The translations under genes were made by a program, and so were the position numbers. Below the pieces are notes generated by a model. It searched no databases. It saw only the letters and a program-made list of their open reading frames with translations, and had not been told where the DNA came from. Shown here in pieces: positions 6,362 to 15,500 of a stretch of DNA of 26,099 nt. Source of the stretch: Dehalococcoidia bacterium (GTDB taxonomy: Bacteria; Chloroflexota; Dehalococcoidia; UBA3495); the NCBI GenBank assembly GCA_002730485.1, contig PCAH01000076.1:1-26099 (forward strand), written 5' to 3'. Positions within the stretch are counted from its first letter, which is position 1, and each line of letters begins with the position of its first letter.

Positions 6362-8887
6362 ATGGCCACCAAAGAAACTGACTCGTCCTCTTGGGCTGAC
6401 ACATTCCAGAACATCCTCACGCTTGAAGAATCCCGCGGCTTCGACAACAAAGCCGTCATGGGTGGGCTGGACAAGTTCGTCGCCCGCTTTGCCGAACAGA
6501 TGGCCGCCCAGGATATCAGCGATAAAGAGTTCATGCTTGAGGAGTCGTACGACTCCATGTCCGCCAAATTGCGGGCGCAGTGGGTGATCCAGTGGCGTGT
6601 GGCTTTGGGCGGACCTCCCGACCCCAACCGGGAGCCCAAGCATACTGTGGCAGTGGCCAAGAGAGAAAAACCGGCCGCCAAGTCAACCGCGAAGAAATCT
6701 CCCGCGGGGAAAAAGCCGGCTACCGAGAAGAAATCCGTCTACAAAGCGCCTCCGGCTGAGATCACGGTCGATGCCCCAGTTGACCGGCTCAAGGGCGTAG
6801 ACACCAAGTTGACCGCCCGTCTCAAACGTTTGGAAGTGGAGACCATCAGGGATCTGCTGTATCTGTTCCCCCGCCGCCATGAAGACTATTCAACGGCCGT
6901 AAAGATCTCGGACTTGGAACCTGGCAAGGAATGCACCGTGGTGGCCACCGTCTGGGAGGCTCGCGAGGTAGCCAAGGGTCCAAGGGGTGGCCGTCGCGAC
7001 ACGGAAGCAGTACTCAGTGATGACTCGGGAAACCTGCGCGCAATCTGGTTCGGTCAGAAGTTCCTGGCCCGGACGCTGAAACCTGGCAGTCGCATCGCAG
7101 TCAGTGGCAAGGCTTCCGTCTTTAGGGGCCAACTGGTCTTTGAAAATCCGGAGCATGAGATGTTAGACGCCGCCGGGGCTGGAGTCCACACAGGCCGATT
7201 GGTACCCATCTATCCCTTAACTGAAGGGTTAACCCGCCGGAACATGCGCCGGTTGACCTGGCAGGCAGTTCAGAATTGGCTGGGCGGCCTGGAAGACGCC
7301 CTTCCCGACGACATTATCAGCCGGACTCGGTTGATGCCGCTTTTGGACGCCGTGTATCAGGCCCACTATCCCAAAGAGATGGAGTCCTGGGAACTGGCCC
7401 GCCGCAGGTTGGCTTTTGACGAGTTGTTCACCCTCCAGTTGGCGATGCTGGCCCGACGCCGGTTACAGCACGACGACGTGAAGGGGATCGAACTTGTCGC
7501 TCCCAAAGAAGTGATCGATGGCTTTTACGAGACGCTTCCCTTCCCTCTGACCAAGGCCCAGCGCCGTTGCATCAATGAGATCGAGTCCGACATGAAAGGC
7601 GGCACCCCGCCCATGAGTCGGCTGCTGCAGGGTGAGGTCGGCAGCGGAAAAACCGTGGTCGCCCTGTCTGCGCTGTTGTCGGTGGCCGCCGCCGGATACC
7701 AGGGAGCCATGATGGTCCCGACAGAGGTCCTGGCCGAACAGCACTTCCTGAGCATTGGCAATCTGCTCAGCGGTTTGGCCCGCCCGGTGCAGGAACCCCA
7801 CCTGATTACCGTTTATCTGGAGCATATGGACCGACCAATCTCCATCGGTCTGCTCACCGGCAGCTCCCGTGCTCCGGTGAAACGGGAACTCGCCAAACGC
7901 GCTGCCGATGGCACATTGGACATCCTGGTCGGCACCCAGGCGCTGATTCAAGAAGGTATCTCCATCCCCAAGCTGGCTTTGGCAGTGGCAGATGAGCAGC
8001 ACCGGTTCGGTGTCATGCAAAGATCGGCGTTGCAGGACCGGGGCAACGAAAACCCCCACACTTTGATCATGTCAGCCACACCCATTCCCAGGACGCTGTC
8101 GCTGACTCTGTTTGGCGACTTGGACATCTCCACCATCGACGAGATGCCGGCTGGACGGCAGGAAGTGGCCACAAAATGGTTGGAACCAGAACAGCGGGAC
8201 ACTGCCTATGGTTTCATCCGCAAACAGGTGGAAGAAGGGAGGCAGGCGTTCGTTGTCTGCCCTCTGGTGGACGAATCAGAAACCATAGAATCTAAGGCGG
8301 CTACAGAGGAGTACCAGCGCCTTTCAGAAGGGGTATTCCCTGACCTGTCACTGGGGTTGCTTCACGGCCGTATGTCCCCCAAGGATAAGGACAAGGTCAT
8401 GCGCCAGTTCCGCGACGGCGAGTTGGACATCTTGGTGACTACGCCGGTGGTGGAAGTGGGAATCGACGTGGCCAACGCCACGGTGATGATGATTGATGGC
8501 GCCGACCGGTTTGGGTTGGCCCAACTGCACCAGTTCAGGGGCAGGGTAGGCCGGGGCGAACATAAGAGTTACTGCATGCTCCTTTCCGATACCGCGTCTG
8601 AAATCGCCAAAGAAAGACTTTCCGCCCTGGCCCGGATACATGACGGGTTCCAGCTTGCTGAGGTCGACCTTGAACTGCGCGGCCCCGGTGACTTTTTTGG
8701 AACTCGTCAAAGCGGGCTGCCCAGCCTGAAGATGGCCCACATCACCGACCGTGAGATGTTGGAAATGGCCAGGGATGAGGCAACTAAATTGATGGAAGAC
8801 GATCCTGACTTGAAAGCGCCTGACCACGCGGCCATCGCCGCCCAGGTAGCCCGATTCGTTGACCGAGCCAGCGCCAACGTCGCCTGA
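6362..8887 (+). CDS. recG: ATP-dependent DNA helicase RecG with N-terminal extension
   Basis: RecG remodels stalled replication forks and branch-migrates Holliday junctions. After a long N-terminal region come the family's entry segment (LKGVDTKLTARLKRL then LLYLFPRRHEDYS, about residues 140-175), the wedge/OB domain (to about 270), and the helicase core: Walker A GEVGSGKT at 424-431, DEQH at 544-547 followed by RFGV, SATPIPRTL, and the motif VI block QFRGRVGRG. The C-terminal GDFFGTRQSG segment is also typical. At 841 residues it is about 100-150 longer than most RecG proteins. The excess is residues 1-135: a mixed, probably helical part (1-85) and a Lys/Pro/Ala-rich linker (about 95-130). 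All helicase motifs look intact. The ATG at 6362 has no strong ribosome binding site. Confidence 0.96.
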   Translation: MATKETDSSSWADTFQNILTLEESRGFDNKAVMGGLDKFVARFAEQMAAQDISDKEFMLEESYDSMSAKLRAQWVIQWRVALGGPPDPNREPKHTVAVAKREKPAAKSTAKKSPAGKKPATEKKSVYKAPPAEITVDAPVDRLKGVDTKLTARLKRLEVETIRDLLYLFPRRHEDYSTAVKISDLEPGKECTVVATVWEAREVAKGPRGGRRDTEAVLSDDSGNLRAIWFGQKFLARTLKPGSRIAVSGKASVFRGQLVFENPEHEMLDAAGAGVHTGRLVPIYPLTEGLTRRNMRRLTWQAVQNWLGGLEDALPDDIISRTRLMPLLDAVYQAHYPKEMESWELARRRLAFDELFTLQLAMLARRRLQHDDVKGIELVAPKEVIDGFYETLPFPLTKAQRRCINEIESDMKGGTPPMSRLLQGEVGSGKTVVALSALLSVAAAGYQGAMMVPTEVLAEQHFLSIGNLLSGLARPVQEPHLITVYLEHMDRPISIGLLTGSSRAPVKRELAKRAADGTLDILVGTQALIQEGISIPKLALAVADEQHRFGVMQRSALQDRGNENPHTLIMSATPIPRTLSLTLFGDLDISTIDEMPAGRQEVATKWLEPEQRDTAYGFIRKQVEEGRQAFVVCPLVDESETIESKAATEEYQRLSEGVFPDLSLGLLHGRMSPKDKDKVMRQFRDGELDILVTTPVVEVGIDVANATVMMIDGADRFGLAQLHQFRGRVGRGEHKSYCMLLSDTASEIAKERLSALARIHDGFQLAEVDLELRGPGDFFGTRQSGLPSLKMAHITDREMLEMARDEATKLMEDDPDLKAPDHAAIAAQVARFVDRASANVA

Positions 8888-9034
8888 TTAATCCGGCTTT
8901 ATCTACTCCTGTCTGATCCACCGACTAACCGCACCCGTTAGACCATTGACCCTGGAGTTTTCCTAGTTCTCTTATCAACTTAGCCAGATAACCAGTCCAT
9001 ACCTGACATGGTGTTTGTGCTGCTGGTGTGAAAG

Positions 9035-9084
9035 GATCAATCCAACGAGTTAATACTAGTATTATTGACAGCGGTTGGATGATC
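9035..9084. promoter_or_regulatory. Nested palindromes around a -35 box: probable operator of the GntR-REC gene
   Basis: A perfect 14-bp palindrome TAATACTAGTATTA (9051-9064) directly abuts a consensus TTGACA (9065-9070). It sits inside a wider imperfect inverted repeat: GATCAATCCAAC (9035-9046) against GTTGGATGATC (9074-9084), with one unpaired base. The two symmetry centres differ by only about 2 bases. A clean -10 was not found at normal spacing. GntR-family proteins bind short palindromes as dimers and often control their own gene, so this is the obvious candidate site for the protein encoded from 9122. The rest of the 234-base gap after recG (8888-9034) shows no gene or terminator. Confidence 0.5.
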
Positions 9085-9103
9085 GAATGTTTTTGTATCG
9101 CAC

Positions 9104-9120
9104 GGGAGATAACGCCTCCC
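9104..9120 (+). promoter_or_regulatory. Hairpin holding the ribosome binding site of the GntR-REC gene
   Basis: GGGAG (9104-9108), the only Shine-Dalgarno-like sequence before the ATG at 9122, can pair with CTCCC (9116-9120), which ends one base before the start codon; the loop is 7 bases. Unpaired, the GGGAG would be 13 bases from the ATG, rather far. Paired, it would be hidden. Confidence 0.35.
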
Positions 9121-9121
9121 A

Positions 9122-9715
9122 ATGAAACCAGCAAAGTCTAATTTGCGTTATGTAAGGGTTGCCGATGAGATTCGTCAGTCGATCATCGATGGCGTGATTG
9201 CCGATGGAGAGAAGCTTCCCCGGCAACACGAACTGGCAAAACTGCATAACGTCGCCTTCAACACACTGAAACAGGCTCTGGATCTACTGAGCGCCGAAGG
9301 GTACCTCATCCGCAAGGTTGGACAGGGGACTTTCGCTTCCATTCCGGAAAATGATTTTCCCACGGCCTTGGTTGTTGATGATGAACCACAGATTCGAGAA
9401 CTTCTCACTCGCGCGCTGCGTTCTCTGAACTGGCAGGCGATAGCCGTTGAGTCAGGAGAAGCGGCGTTGGAGGTCCTAGAAACCAGGTCGTTTGACCTGA
9501 TCTTCTTGGATTTGGCAATGTCTGGTATGAACGGCGCTCAAACATTCAAATTCATTAGGGATAAAGACCCAGACGCCCAGGTGGCCATCGTCACCGGGTT
9601 TCCAGATTCCCAATTAATGGCCAGGGCTTTGGAAACCGGCCCTTTTGCGGTCATGTCCAAGCCTTTCACATTGGATGAATTACGCAATCTGTTAAACAGT
9701 AGGGCGCGTCGGTAA
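9122..9715 (+). CDS. GntR-type winged helix fused to a C-terminal receiver domain
   Basis: This 197-residue protein has two recognisable parts in an unusual order. Residues about 8-75 form a GntR-family winged helix: RVADEIRQSIIDG, EKLPRQHELAKLHNV, NTLKQALDLLSAEG and the wing with KVGQGTF. Residues about 80-195 form a CheY-like receiver with every key residue: acidic D86-D87, phospho-acceptor D130 (FLDLAMSGMNG), T158 and K180 (SKPF). Ordinary response regulators carry the receiver first and the output domain last; here it is reversed. It probably binds DNA as a phosphorylation-controlled dimer and may control itself through the palindrome at 9051-9064. The kinase locus begins 56 bases downstream on the same strand, so the two are likely partners. 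Domain calls are firm; target genes are unknown. Confidence 0.88.
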   Translation: MKPAKSNLRYVRVADEIRQSIIDGVIADGEKLPRQHELAKLHNVAFNTLKQALDLLSAEGYLIRKVGQGTFASIPENDFPTALVVDDEPQIRELLTRALRSLNWQAIAVESGEAALEVLETRSFDLIFLDLAMSGMNGAQTFKFIRDKDPDAQVAIVTGFPDSQLMARALETGPFAVMSKPFTLDELRNLLNSRARR

Positions 9716-9771
9716 CCGCCTAAGCCATCTGATCAGGCCAGATAGCAGATATATATCGGAGCGAACAAGTC

Positions 9772-11583
9772 ATGGTCGTCAAGAAACGAGCAAGCAATCC
9801 AAAGTCCGCAAAACAAACGTCAAATAATACAACCAACGAGAATACGGCATTGGCTGAAATTGAGCGGATTATCAGTTCATCTGAGTTGATTGATGACGTC
9901 TTTAAACAGGTGGAAAGTCAAATTAAGAAGCTGATTTCTTATGACCGACTTCGAGTCAACGTTATAGACAGCGAAACCAGCCTGCTCCGAACCGTGTTCA
10001 CCTCGGGATTGGAAATCCCGCTAGGCACCGCCGGCGCCCTTATGCCTTTAAAAGGGACTCCAGCGCTCAAAGCCTTGGAGACGAACAAGGTTCAGATCAT
10101 TCAAGGATTAGATGAGAGCAAGCTCGTCAAGAAACATCCTAATCTGGTTGGCCGCTACCAGGCGGGCCTGAGGTCATTCATGGTGGCGCCGTTGTTTTTC
10201 AACGGCATGGCTGTGGGCACCATCGGGTTTTTCACGAAGAAGTCTGACGCTTATCACCCCAGTGATGCTTCAATTGCCAGTCAAATTTGCTCTCGGTTGT
10301 CTAGGGCCATTGAGATTTCCAAACTATCCGGAGAACGAACACGGGCTGAAGAAGGCGAACGTCTTCTTATTCAGCAGAATACCGCTCTGGCCGAGATCGG
10401 TCGGATCATCAACTCGTCATTATTGATCGATGAGGTCTATGAGCGTTTTGTTGACGTTGTCAAAGGCTTGCTGCCATTTGACCGTATTTCAATCACATCG
10501 GCAGATTTCTCCATTGGAGAGGCCCACACAGACTACGTATCAGGAATAGACCTGGCAGGACGGAGTGCGGGCGAGGTGTTCCCCGTTGATGGGACGCCGG
10601 TCCAGCACGTTTACAAGAACAATGGCCCTGTGATAGCCGGAACAACCGGAGTGGTGACTGTCGCTTCCAAAGTGGAATTGTCTGACGCTCAGATCGAGGC
10701 GGGCATAAAATCCTTCATTGCTGTGCCACCTCAGACGCGAAACGAGATAGTCGGAATATTACAGATCCATTCGGTTGTTCCGGATATTTACGGGGACTGG
10801 CACGTCCAACTGCTAAGCAACATTGCTGACCAAATCTCGGGTGCCGTCGCAAACGCCGCGCTCCACGCAGTAGTGCTTGAATCCCGTAGAAACCAACAAC
10901 GTATCGCTGAAGATAACGCGTCGTTAGCTGAGATCGGACGAATATTGAATTCTTCGTTGGTATTGGAAGATGTATTTGAACTTGTCGCGAAGCAGATGGA
11001 GCGATTGCTCGCTTTCGACCGATTGAGGATCAACCTGCTAGACGAAGAAGCCGACTGCATGAAGATAGCCTACGTCTCCGGTGTGGAGCTTCCCAATTTT
11101 AGGGTCGACGATTCAGTGACGCTGAAAAGTTCCTCATCAAAATTCGCTATGCAATCTGGAAAGGTGGAGGCGATTCAAGGATTGGGGAATCCACAACTTT
11201 TGGAGACCTATCCTAATTTGATCCCAGCCATCAATGCCGGACTGCGCTCGTTTATGTTTGTCCCTTTGATTTCCGGCGACAAACCTAAAGGAACGATTGG
11301 GCTACTTTCTTTTCAGGAGTCGGCGTTCAGTGATCAGGATATCTCGACGGCCCAACGGGTGGCTTCTCGGGTTTCAGCGGCGATTTCCAATGCCCAACTC
11401 TATTCTCAACTAGTCGAGACCGAAGAAGCTCAAAGGCGGTTGCCGATGAACATGCGGCGGTGGCAGAGATTGGACGGATCATCAACTCATCTTCGGAAAT
11501 CTCTGAGGTTTATGCCCAATTCGGCGAAGTGGTTAGCAAATTGCTGCCGTGTGACCGGCTCGCGATCACGATGGCAAATATGA
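9772..11583 (+). CDS. N-terminal fragment of giant hybrid histidine kinase: GAF domains 1-3
   Basis: The reading frame encodes 603 residues from ATG 9772, with CGGAG about 8 bases upstream. It holds three GAF sensor domains (about residues 25-190, 200-365 and 380-545), each introduced by a helix of the form ALAEIGRIINSS that probably acts as a signalling coiled coil. No membrane segment is seen, so it is cytoplasmic. Homology to the rest of the array ends at about 11442; the last 46 or so codons (11443-11583) are out of frame and meaningless, because the continuing GAF 4 sequence is in the next frame. Adding one base near 11442 (TTG-CC to TTG-GCC) restores the repeat consensus EEAQ-x-x-L-A-x-E. 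As it stands the fragment lacks a kinase domain. Confidence 0.8.
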   Translation: MVVKKRASNPKSAKQTSNNTTNENTALAEIERIISSSELIDDVFKQVESQIKKLISYDRLRVNVIDSETSLLRTVFTSGLEIPLGTAGALMPLKGTPALKALETNKVQIIQGLDESKLVKKHPNLVGRYQAGLRSFMVAPLFFNGMAVGTIGFFTKKSDAYHPSDASIASQICSRLSRAIEISKLSGERTRAEEGERLLIQQNTALAEIGRIINSSLLIDEVYERFVDVVKGLLPFDRISITSADFSIGEAHTDYVSGIDLAGRSAGEVFPVDGTPVQHVYKNNGPVIAGTTGVVTVASKVELSDAQIEAGIKSFIAVPPQTRNEIVGILQIHSVVPDIYGDWHVQLLSNIADQISGAVANAALHAVVLESRRNQQRIAEDNASLAEIGRILNSSLVLEDVFELVAKQMERLLAFDRLRINLLDEEADCMKIAYVSGVELPNFRVDDSVTLKSSSSKFAMQSGKVEAIQGLGNPQLLETYPNLIPAINAGLRSFMFVPLISGDKPKGTIGLLSFQESAFSDQDISTAQRVASRVSAAISNAQLYSQLVETEEAQRRLPMNMRRWQRLDGSSTHLRKSLRFMPNSAKWLANCCRVTGSRSRWQI

Positions 11584-12587
11584 AAAGCAACGAAAGTTAT
11601 TCCGCTTATGAATGGGGAGTCAAGGTCAATGGACGAACACCAGGCGTCCTCTTCCCACTGAAAGGGTCTCTGACTGAGAGAATCCTAGAAGACCCCACCG
11701 TATTCTTTCATGGGGTAACTGGGAACCCGAAACAGGCTGATTTTGTGCCGTTGTCAGAACGCCAGAAGAATTCTGGACTCCAATCATTCATAGGAGTTCC
11801 GATGCGTTCAAACAACGAGACGACAGGCACGCTCATGGTCCACTCCAAACTGGAGAATGCCGATGATGAACGACATATCCGCCTGCTGAGCACAATCGCC
11901 AACCAAATCTCAGGAGCCATATCGAACTCTCGGTCACGAATCAGAGAGTTAGACGCAGAAGAATCACGCTCGGCTGCCGTCAGAGAAAACGCAGTCATCG
12001 ATGAAACCGTTAGGATAATCAGTTCCACGCTTAACATCCAAGATGTGTTTGATCAATTCGGGGCAACGATCAAGGAACTCGTAGATTTTGATCGAATAAC
12101 CATCGCGACTATTGACCACGAAGAGCAGTCGATCGCCGTGAAATATACTTTTGGTGATGAACTGCCTGGGCGCAAAGTAGGAGATACGGTCGCCCTCAAT
12201 CAAAGCGAATCTTACGCAGTTTTAAAACTGGGGCTTCCCCATTTCCGTGGGAACATCGATTCAGCAGCAGACGCAAGAAGCCCGGTAGATCTTGAATATA
12301 CAGAGTTAGGTTTTCGGTCAAGCGCAATCTTACCGCTGATATCTCGGGGCGAGTTGATCGGTAGTATGGCGCTCAGATTCCGTCGTCCAGATGCGTTTGG
12401 AGATAGAGAGCAATCGATAATCAACCGATTGGCTGAACAGATTGCCCCTGCCATTGAGAATCGTGTTCTTTACGAACAGTCACTAGAATCTGAAGAAGCA
12501 CAACAACTTCTGGCAGAAGAAAATGCAGCAGTAGCCGAGATTGGCAGAATCATCAGTTCTTCCGCGGATATCTCAGAGGTTTACTAG
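11460..12587 (+). CDS. Middle fragment of giant hybrid histidine kinase: GAF domains 4-5 and start of GAF 6
   Basis: This frame continues the array after the apparent one-base deletion. It holds GAF 4 (with DRLAITMANM and SGLQSFIGVPMRS), GAF 5 (DRITIATIDH and ELGFRSSAILPL) and the first helix of GAF 6 (AVAEIGRIISSS), then meets TAG at 12585-12587. The protein sequence resumes in the same frame immediately after the TAG (QFGEVVSNL, matching QFGEVVSKL in GAF 4), so the TAG sits inside a domain and not at a natural end. The GTG at 11460 is only the first possible start codon; no ribosome binding site supports it, and it lies inside the linker helix. Independent translation is therefore doubtful. 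375 residues. Confidence 0.7.
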   Translation: MAEIGRIINSSSEISEVYAQFGEVVSKLLPCDRLAITMANMKSNESYSAYEWGVKVNGRTPGVLFPLKGSLTERILEDPTVFFHGVTGNPKQADFVPLSERQKNSGLQSFIGVPMRSNNETTGTLMVHSKLENADDERHIRLLSTIANQISGAISNSRSRIRELDAEESRSAAVRENAVIDETVRIISSTLNIQDVFDQFGATIKELVDFDRITIATIDHEEQSIAVKYTFGDELPGRKVGDTVALNQSESYAVLKLGLPHFRGNIDSAADARSPVDLEYTELGFRSSAILPLISRGELIGSMALRFRRPDAFGDREQSIINRLAEQIAPAIENRVLYEQSLESEEAQQLLAEENAAVAEIGRIISSSADISEVY

Positions 12588-12599
12588 CAATTCGGTGAA

Positions 12600-15500
12600 G
12601 TGGTGAGCAATCTCATTGCTTGCGACCGCATCTCCGTAACGTCCGTAGATTTCGAAAACGGTACGGAATTCACGACCCACGATTGGGGAATAACACTGTC
12701 AGGGCGAGAACTTGGCAAGGGGTTCGCCGTCAATGACACCATGGCCGGAAGATTTATTGACAGCCCAGTACCAATCTCTCATGGTGTGGTGGGTGGATCG
12801 GCATTATCGCGTCCTGCAGACCTGAGTGACCGACAAAAGAAGGCAGGTATCAATTCTTTCATCGCCGTTCCCATGCGGTCCGGCAACGTAATCACTGGCA
12901 TTCTATTCATCAGCAGTCGCCAGCCAAACGCCTATTCTGAGAGGCATATTCTCTTGATGGGCACGATAGCCGACCAAATTGCGGGTGCTGTCGCGAATTC
13001 CCAACTCTATGCCAGGGTAGTTCAATCCGAACGCAGTTTTAGGGCCAGTGAAAATGAGCTTCGCATTTTGTTTGAGTCCACGGCCAGCGGAATCTTAACG
13101 ATCGGCGACCGGGGAGCCATACAATCTCTGAACCGCGCAGTGGAAGATATATTTGGTTACACGGCAGACGAGCTCATTGGTCAAAACGTCTCGGTGCTGA
13201 TGCCAACACCCTTTAGAGCTGAACATAACGGTCACCTCTCCAATTACCTCTCTACAGAAGAATCTAGGATTATAGGAAAAGGTCGCGAATTGACTGGGTT
13301 ACGGAAGAACGGCGATGTATTCCCAATCGAGATCGTCGTCCACGATATGGAAGTGGACGGAAAGAGATCATTTACTGGAATCATCCGCTACATCTCAGAA
13401 AGAGTTAAGGCCGAAGAGGAGATGAGAAGGTTGGCCACAATTGTGGAGTCAGCCAACGACCCCATCATTGCCGTGGACACAGAGAGACGAATTACCGTTT
13501 GGAATCCGGCTGCAGAAGATCTCTACGGTTATGCCTTAGAGGAAGTCTTGGGCAAATCCGTTGACTTCTTATTCCCGCCTCATCTAATCTCTATCCATGA
13601 GGATAACAGCGGGGTTATCTATTCTTCTGGCAAGATTGCGGATTATGAAACCCAGACAGTGACGACATCCGGCAGAATCGTTGATGTGATATCCAGTGGA
13701 TCACCGATCACAGATCAATTCGGGTCTGTCATCGGTGCCGTTGGTATACATAGGGACATCACCGAAAGAAATGAAAGCGAACGGGCTCTTAGAGAATCAG
13801 ATGCACGATTGAGCGCCCAGTTGTTGGAAGGCAAGACCCTTGAGGAAGAAGTCCAAGCAAGAAAGACACACCAGCTTCAGACGGTCTTTGAGATTGCCAG
13901 AATACTTGCCGGTCCGACGAGCTTTGGTGCCAAAGCGATGGCCGCCTCCAGGGCAATCCACGACTTCCTGAACGCCGACACGGTTGTGCTGCGGACGTTT
14001 AATCCTGAGAAGAACACCATCGATGTTGTGGCAACCGGCGGTTCGCGGTTCATAGATCTACCCGATTCTCTATCTCTGGACGAAGACGGATTTTCTCAAA
14101 GAGCGTTCAAATCTGAAAAGCTAATGGTGATCGGAGATTACTCCAAGATCACAGACGCAAGCCCCCATGCAATAGCAAGGGGCCTCAGATCGGTATGCAC
14201 GATCGGCCTCCGCGGTCCTAACGGTCTCACGGGCTTGATTAATATTGCCTCCAAAGAGTCTGATCACTTCAACGATGAAAGGATCGAATTGCTCGAGGCC
14301 GTCGCGGGAGGCATCACCGCCCTATTCGAATCCGCCAGACTGACTGAGAGCCTGGAACAATCCCACAAAAAAGCCGAAGTCACGGATGAGGTGTCTCGCA
14401 TTCTCACCTCCACACTGGATATCGATTCTGCATACGACGATTACTTTGCAGAGGTCAAAAGACTTGTGGATTTTGACGTGGCAAGGGTAAGCATGATCAC
14501 GTCTGATGATGAATTCTTGGGCACCAAATACCACTCTGACCCTTCGAAATTATTAATACCATCGGGAACACCTCATGCTAAATCTGGAACTTTAATCGGC
14601 GAAGTAATTGAGAGTAAGAAGGCAATCAATATTCCTGATCTTACTGACGTCAGCGGGTATCGGACGTCTGACCGATTGGTCCAAAAAGGCCTGATGAGTG
14701 CGTACGCAGCTCCACTGATCTTTGAAGATAAGGTCATTGGCGGGTTCACTTTCTTCAGCACCAAGAAAGCAAATTTTGGAGTGAGAGAAGGTGTGATTCT
14801 TGACCGACTCGCCAGCCTAGCCTCTCCTTCTGTAAAGAACGCAATGCTGTACCAAGAAGCCGACCGGTTCGTACTGGCATTGGATAGCATCGGAGAATCC
14901 GTTGCATTCTTGGATCCGGATCTTACAGTCCGATACGTCAACCAAGCTTTCTCACAAACATACGGGTACGATTTTAGTGAGATTGACGGTAAAACCATCA
15001 GGAGTCTAGGCGCCAACGCCCTCGGAAACGAGGCCCAAGCCCTTGATATTTTGGAACAGGGTAACCTTGAAGGTTGGTCTGGTGAGGCGACCCGAACGAC
15101 CAAGTCCGGTGAGTTGATCGATGTGCTTTTAACGGTGACTCCAGTCAAGAGCGTGGATGGGCAGCTAATCGGGAGAGTCAGCATTTCCCGAGATGTCACG
15201 GAGACCAAGAAAGCCGCCGCACTCTTTGATGAGCAAACCCGACTGGCGGCGGTTGGTGAACTTGCTGCCGGCGTGGCCCACGAAATAAATAACCCGTTGA
15301 CCAATATCCAGCTCTGTTCCCAACTGATGGGTGAATCAGATATCACCACTGCCCAGTCTGCTGACCTGGAAATCATCTCCAATGCTGCGAGACGGGCCGC
15401 CAAGATCGTCCAGAGCCTGCTCCTTTTCGCACGCCGCGAAGACCCACAGCAAGAACCAATGTCCCTTGAAACAGTGGTCACGCAGGCCCTGGAGCTTAAG

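Noticed and set aside
11431..11445. Programmed -1 ribosomal frameshift in the kinase gene
   Set aside because: The frame change has the right direction, but no X-XXY-YYZ slippery heptamer is present at the junction and no stop is bypassed there; a lost base is simpler.
14573..15481. Minus-strand open frame of 302 codons opposite the kinase
   Set aside because: Its product is Ser/Arg-rich and shapeless, typical of the antisense of a real gene; the plus strand carries PAS and HisKA motifs.
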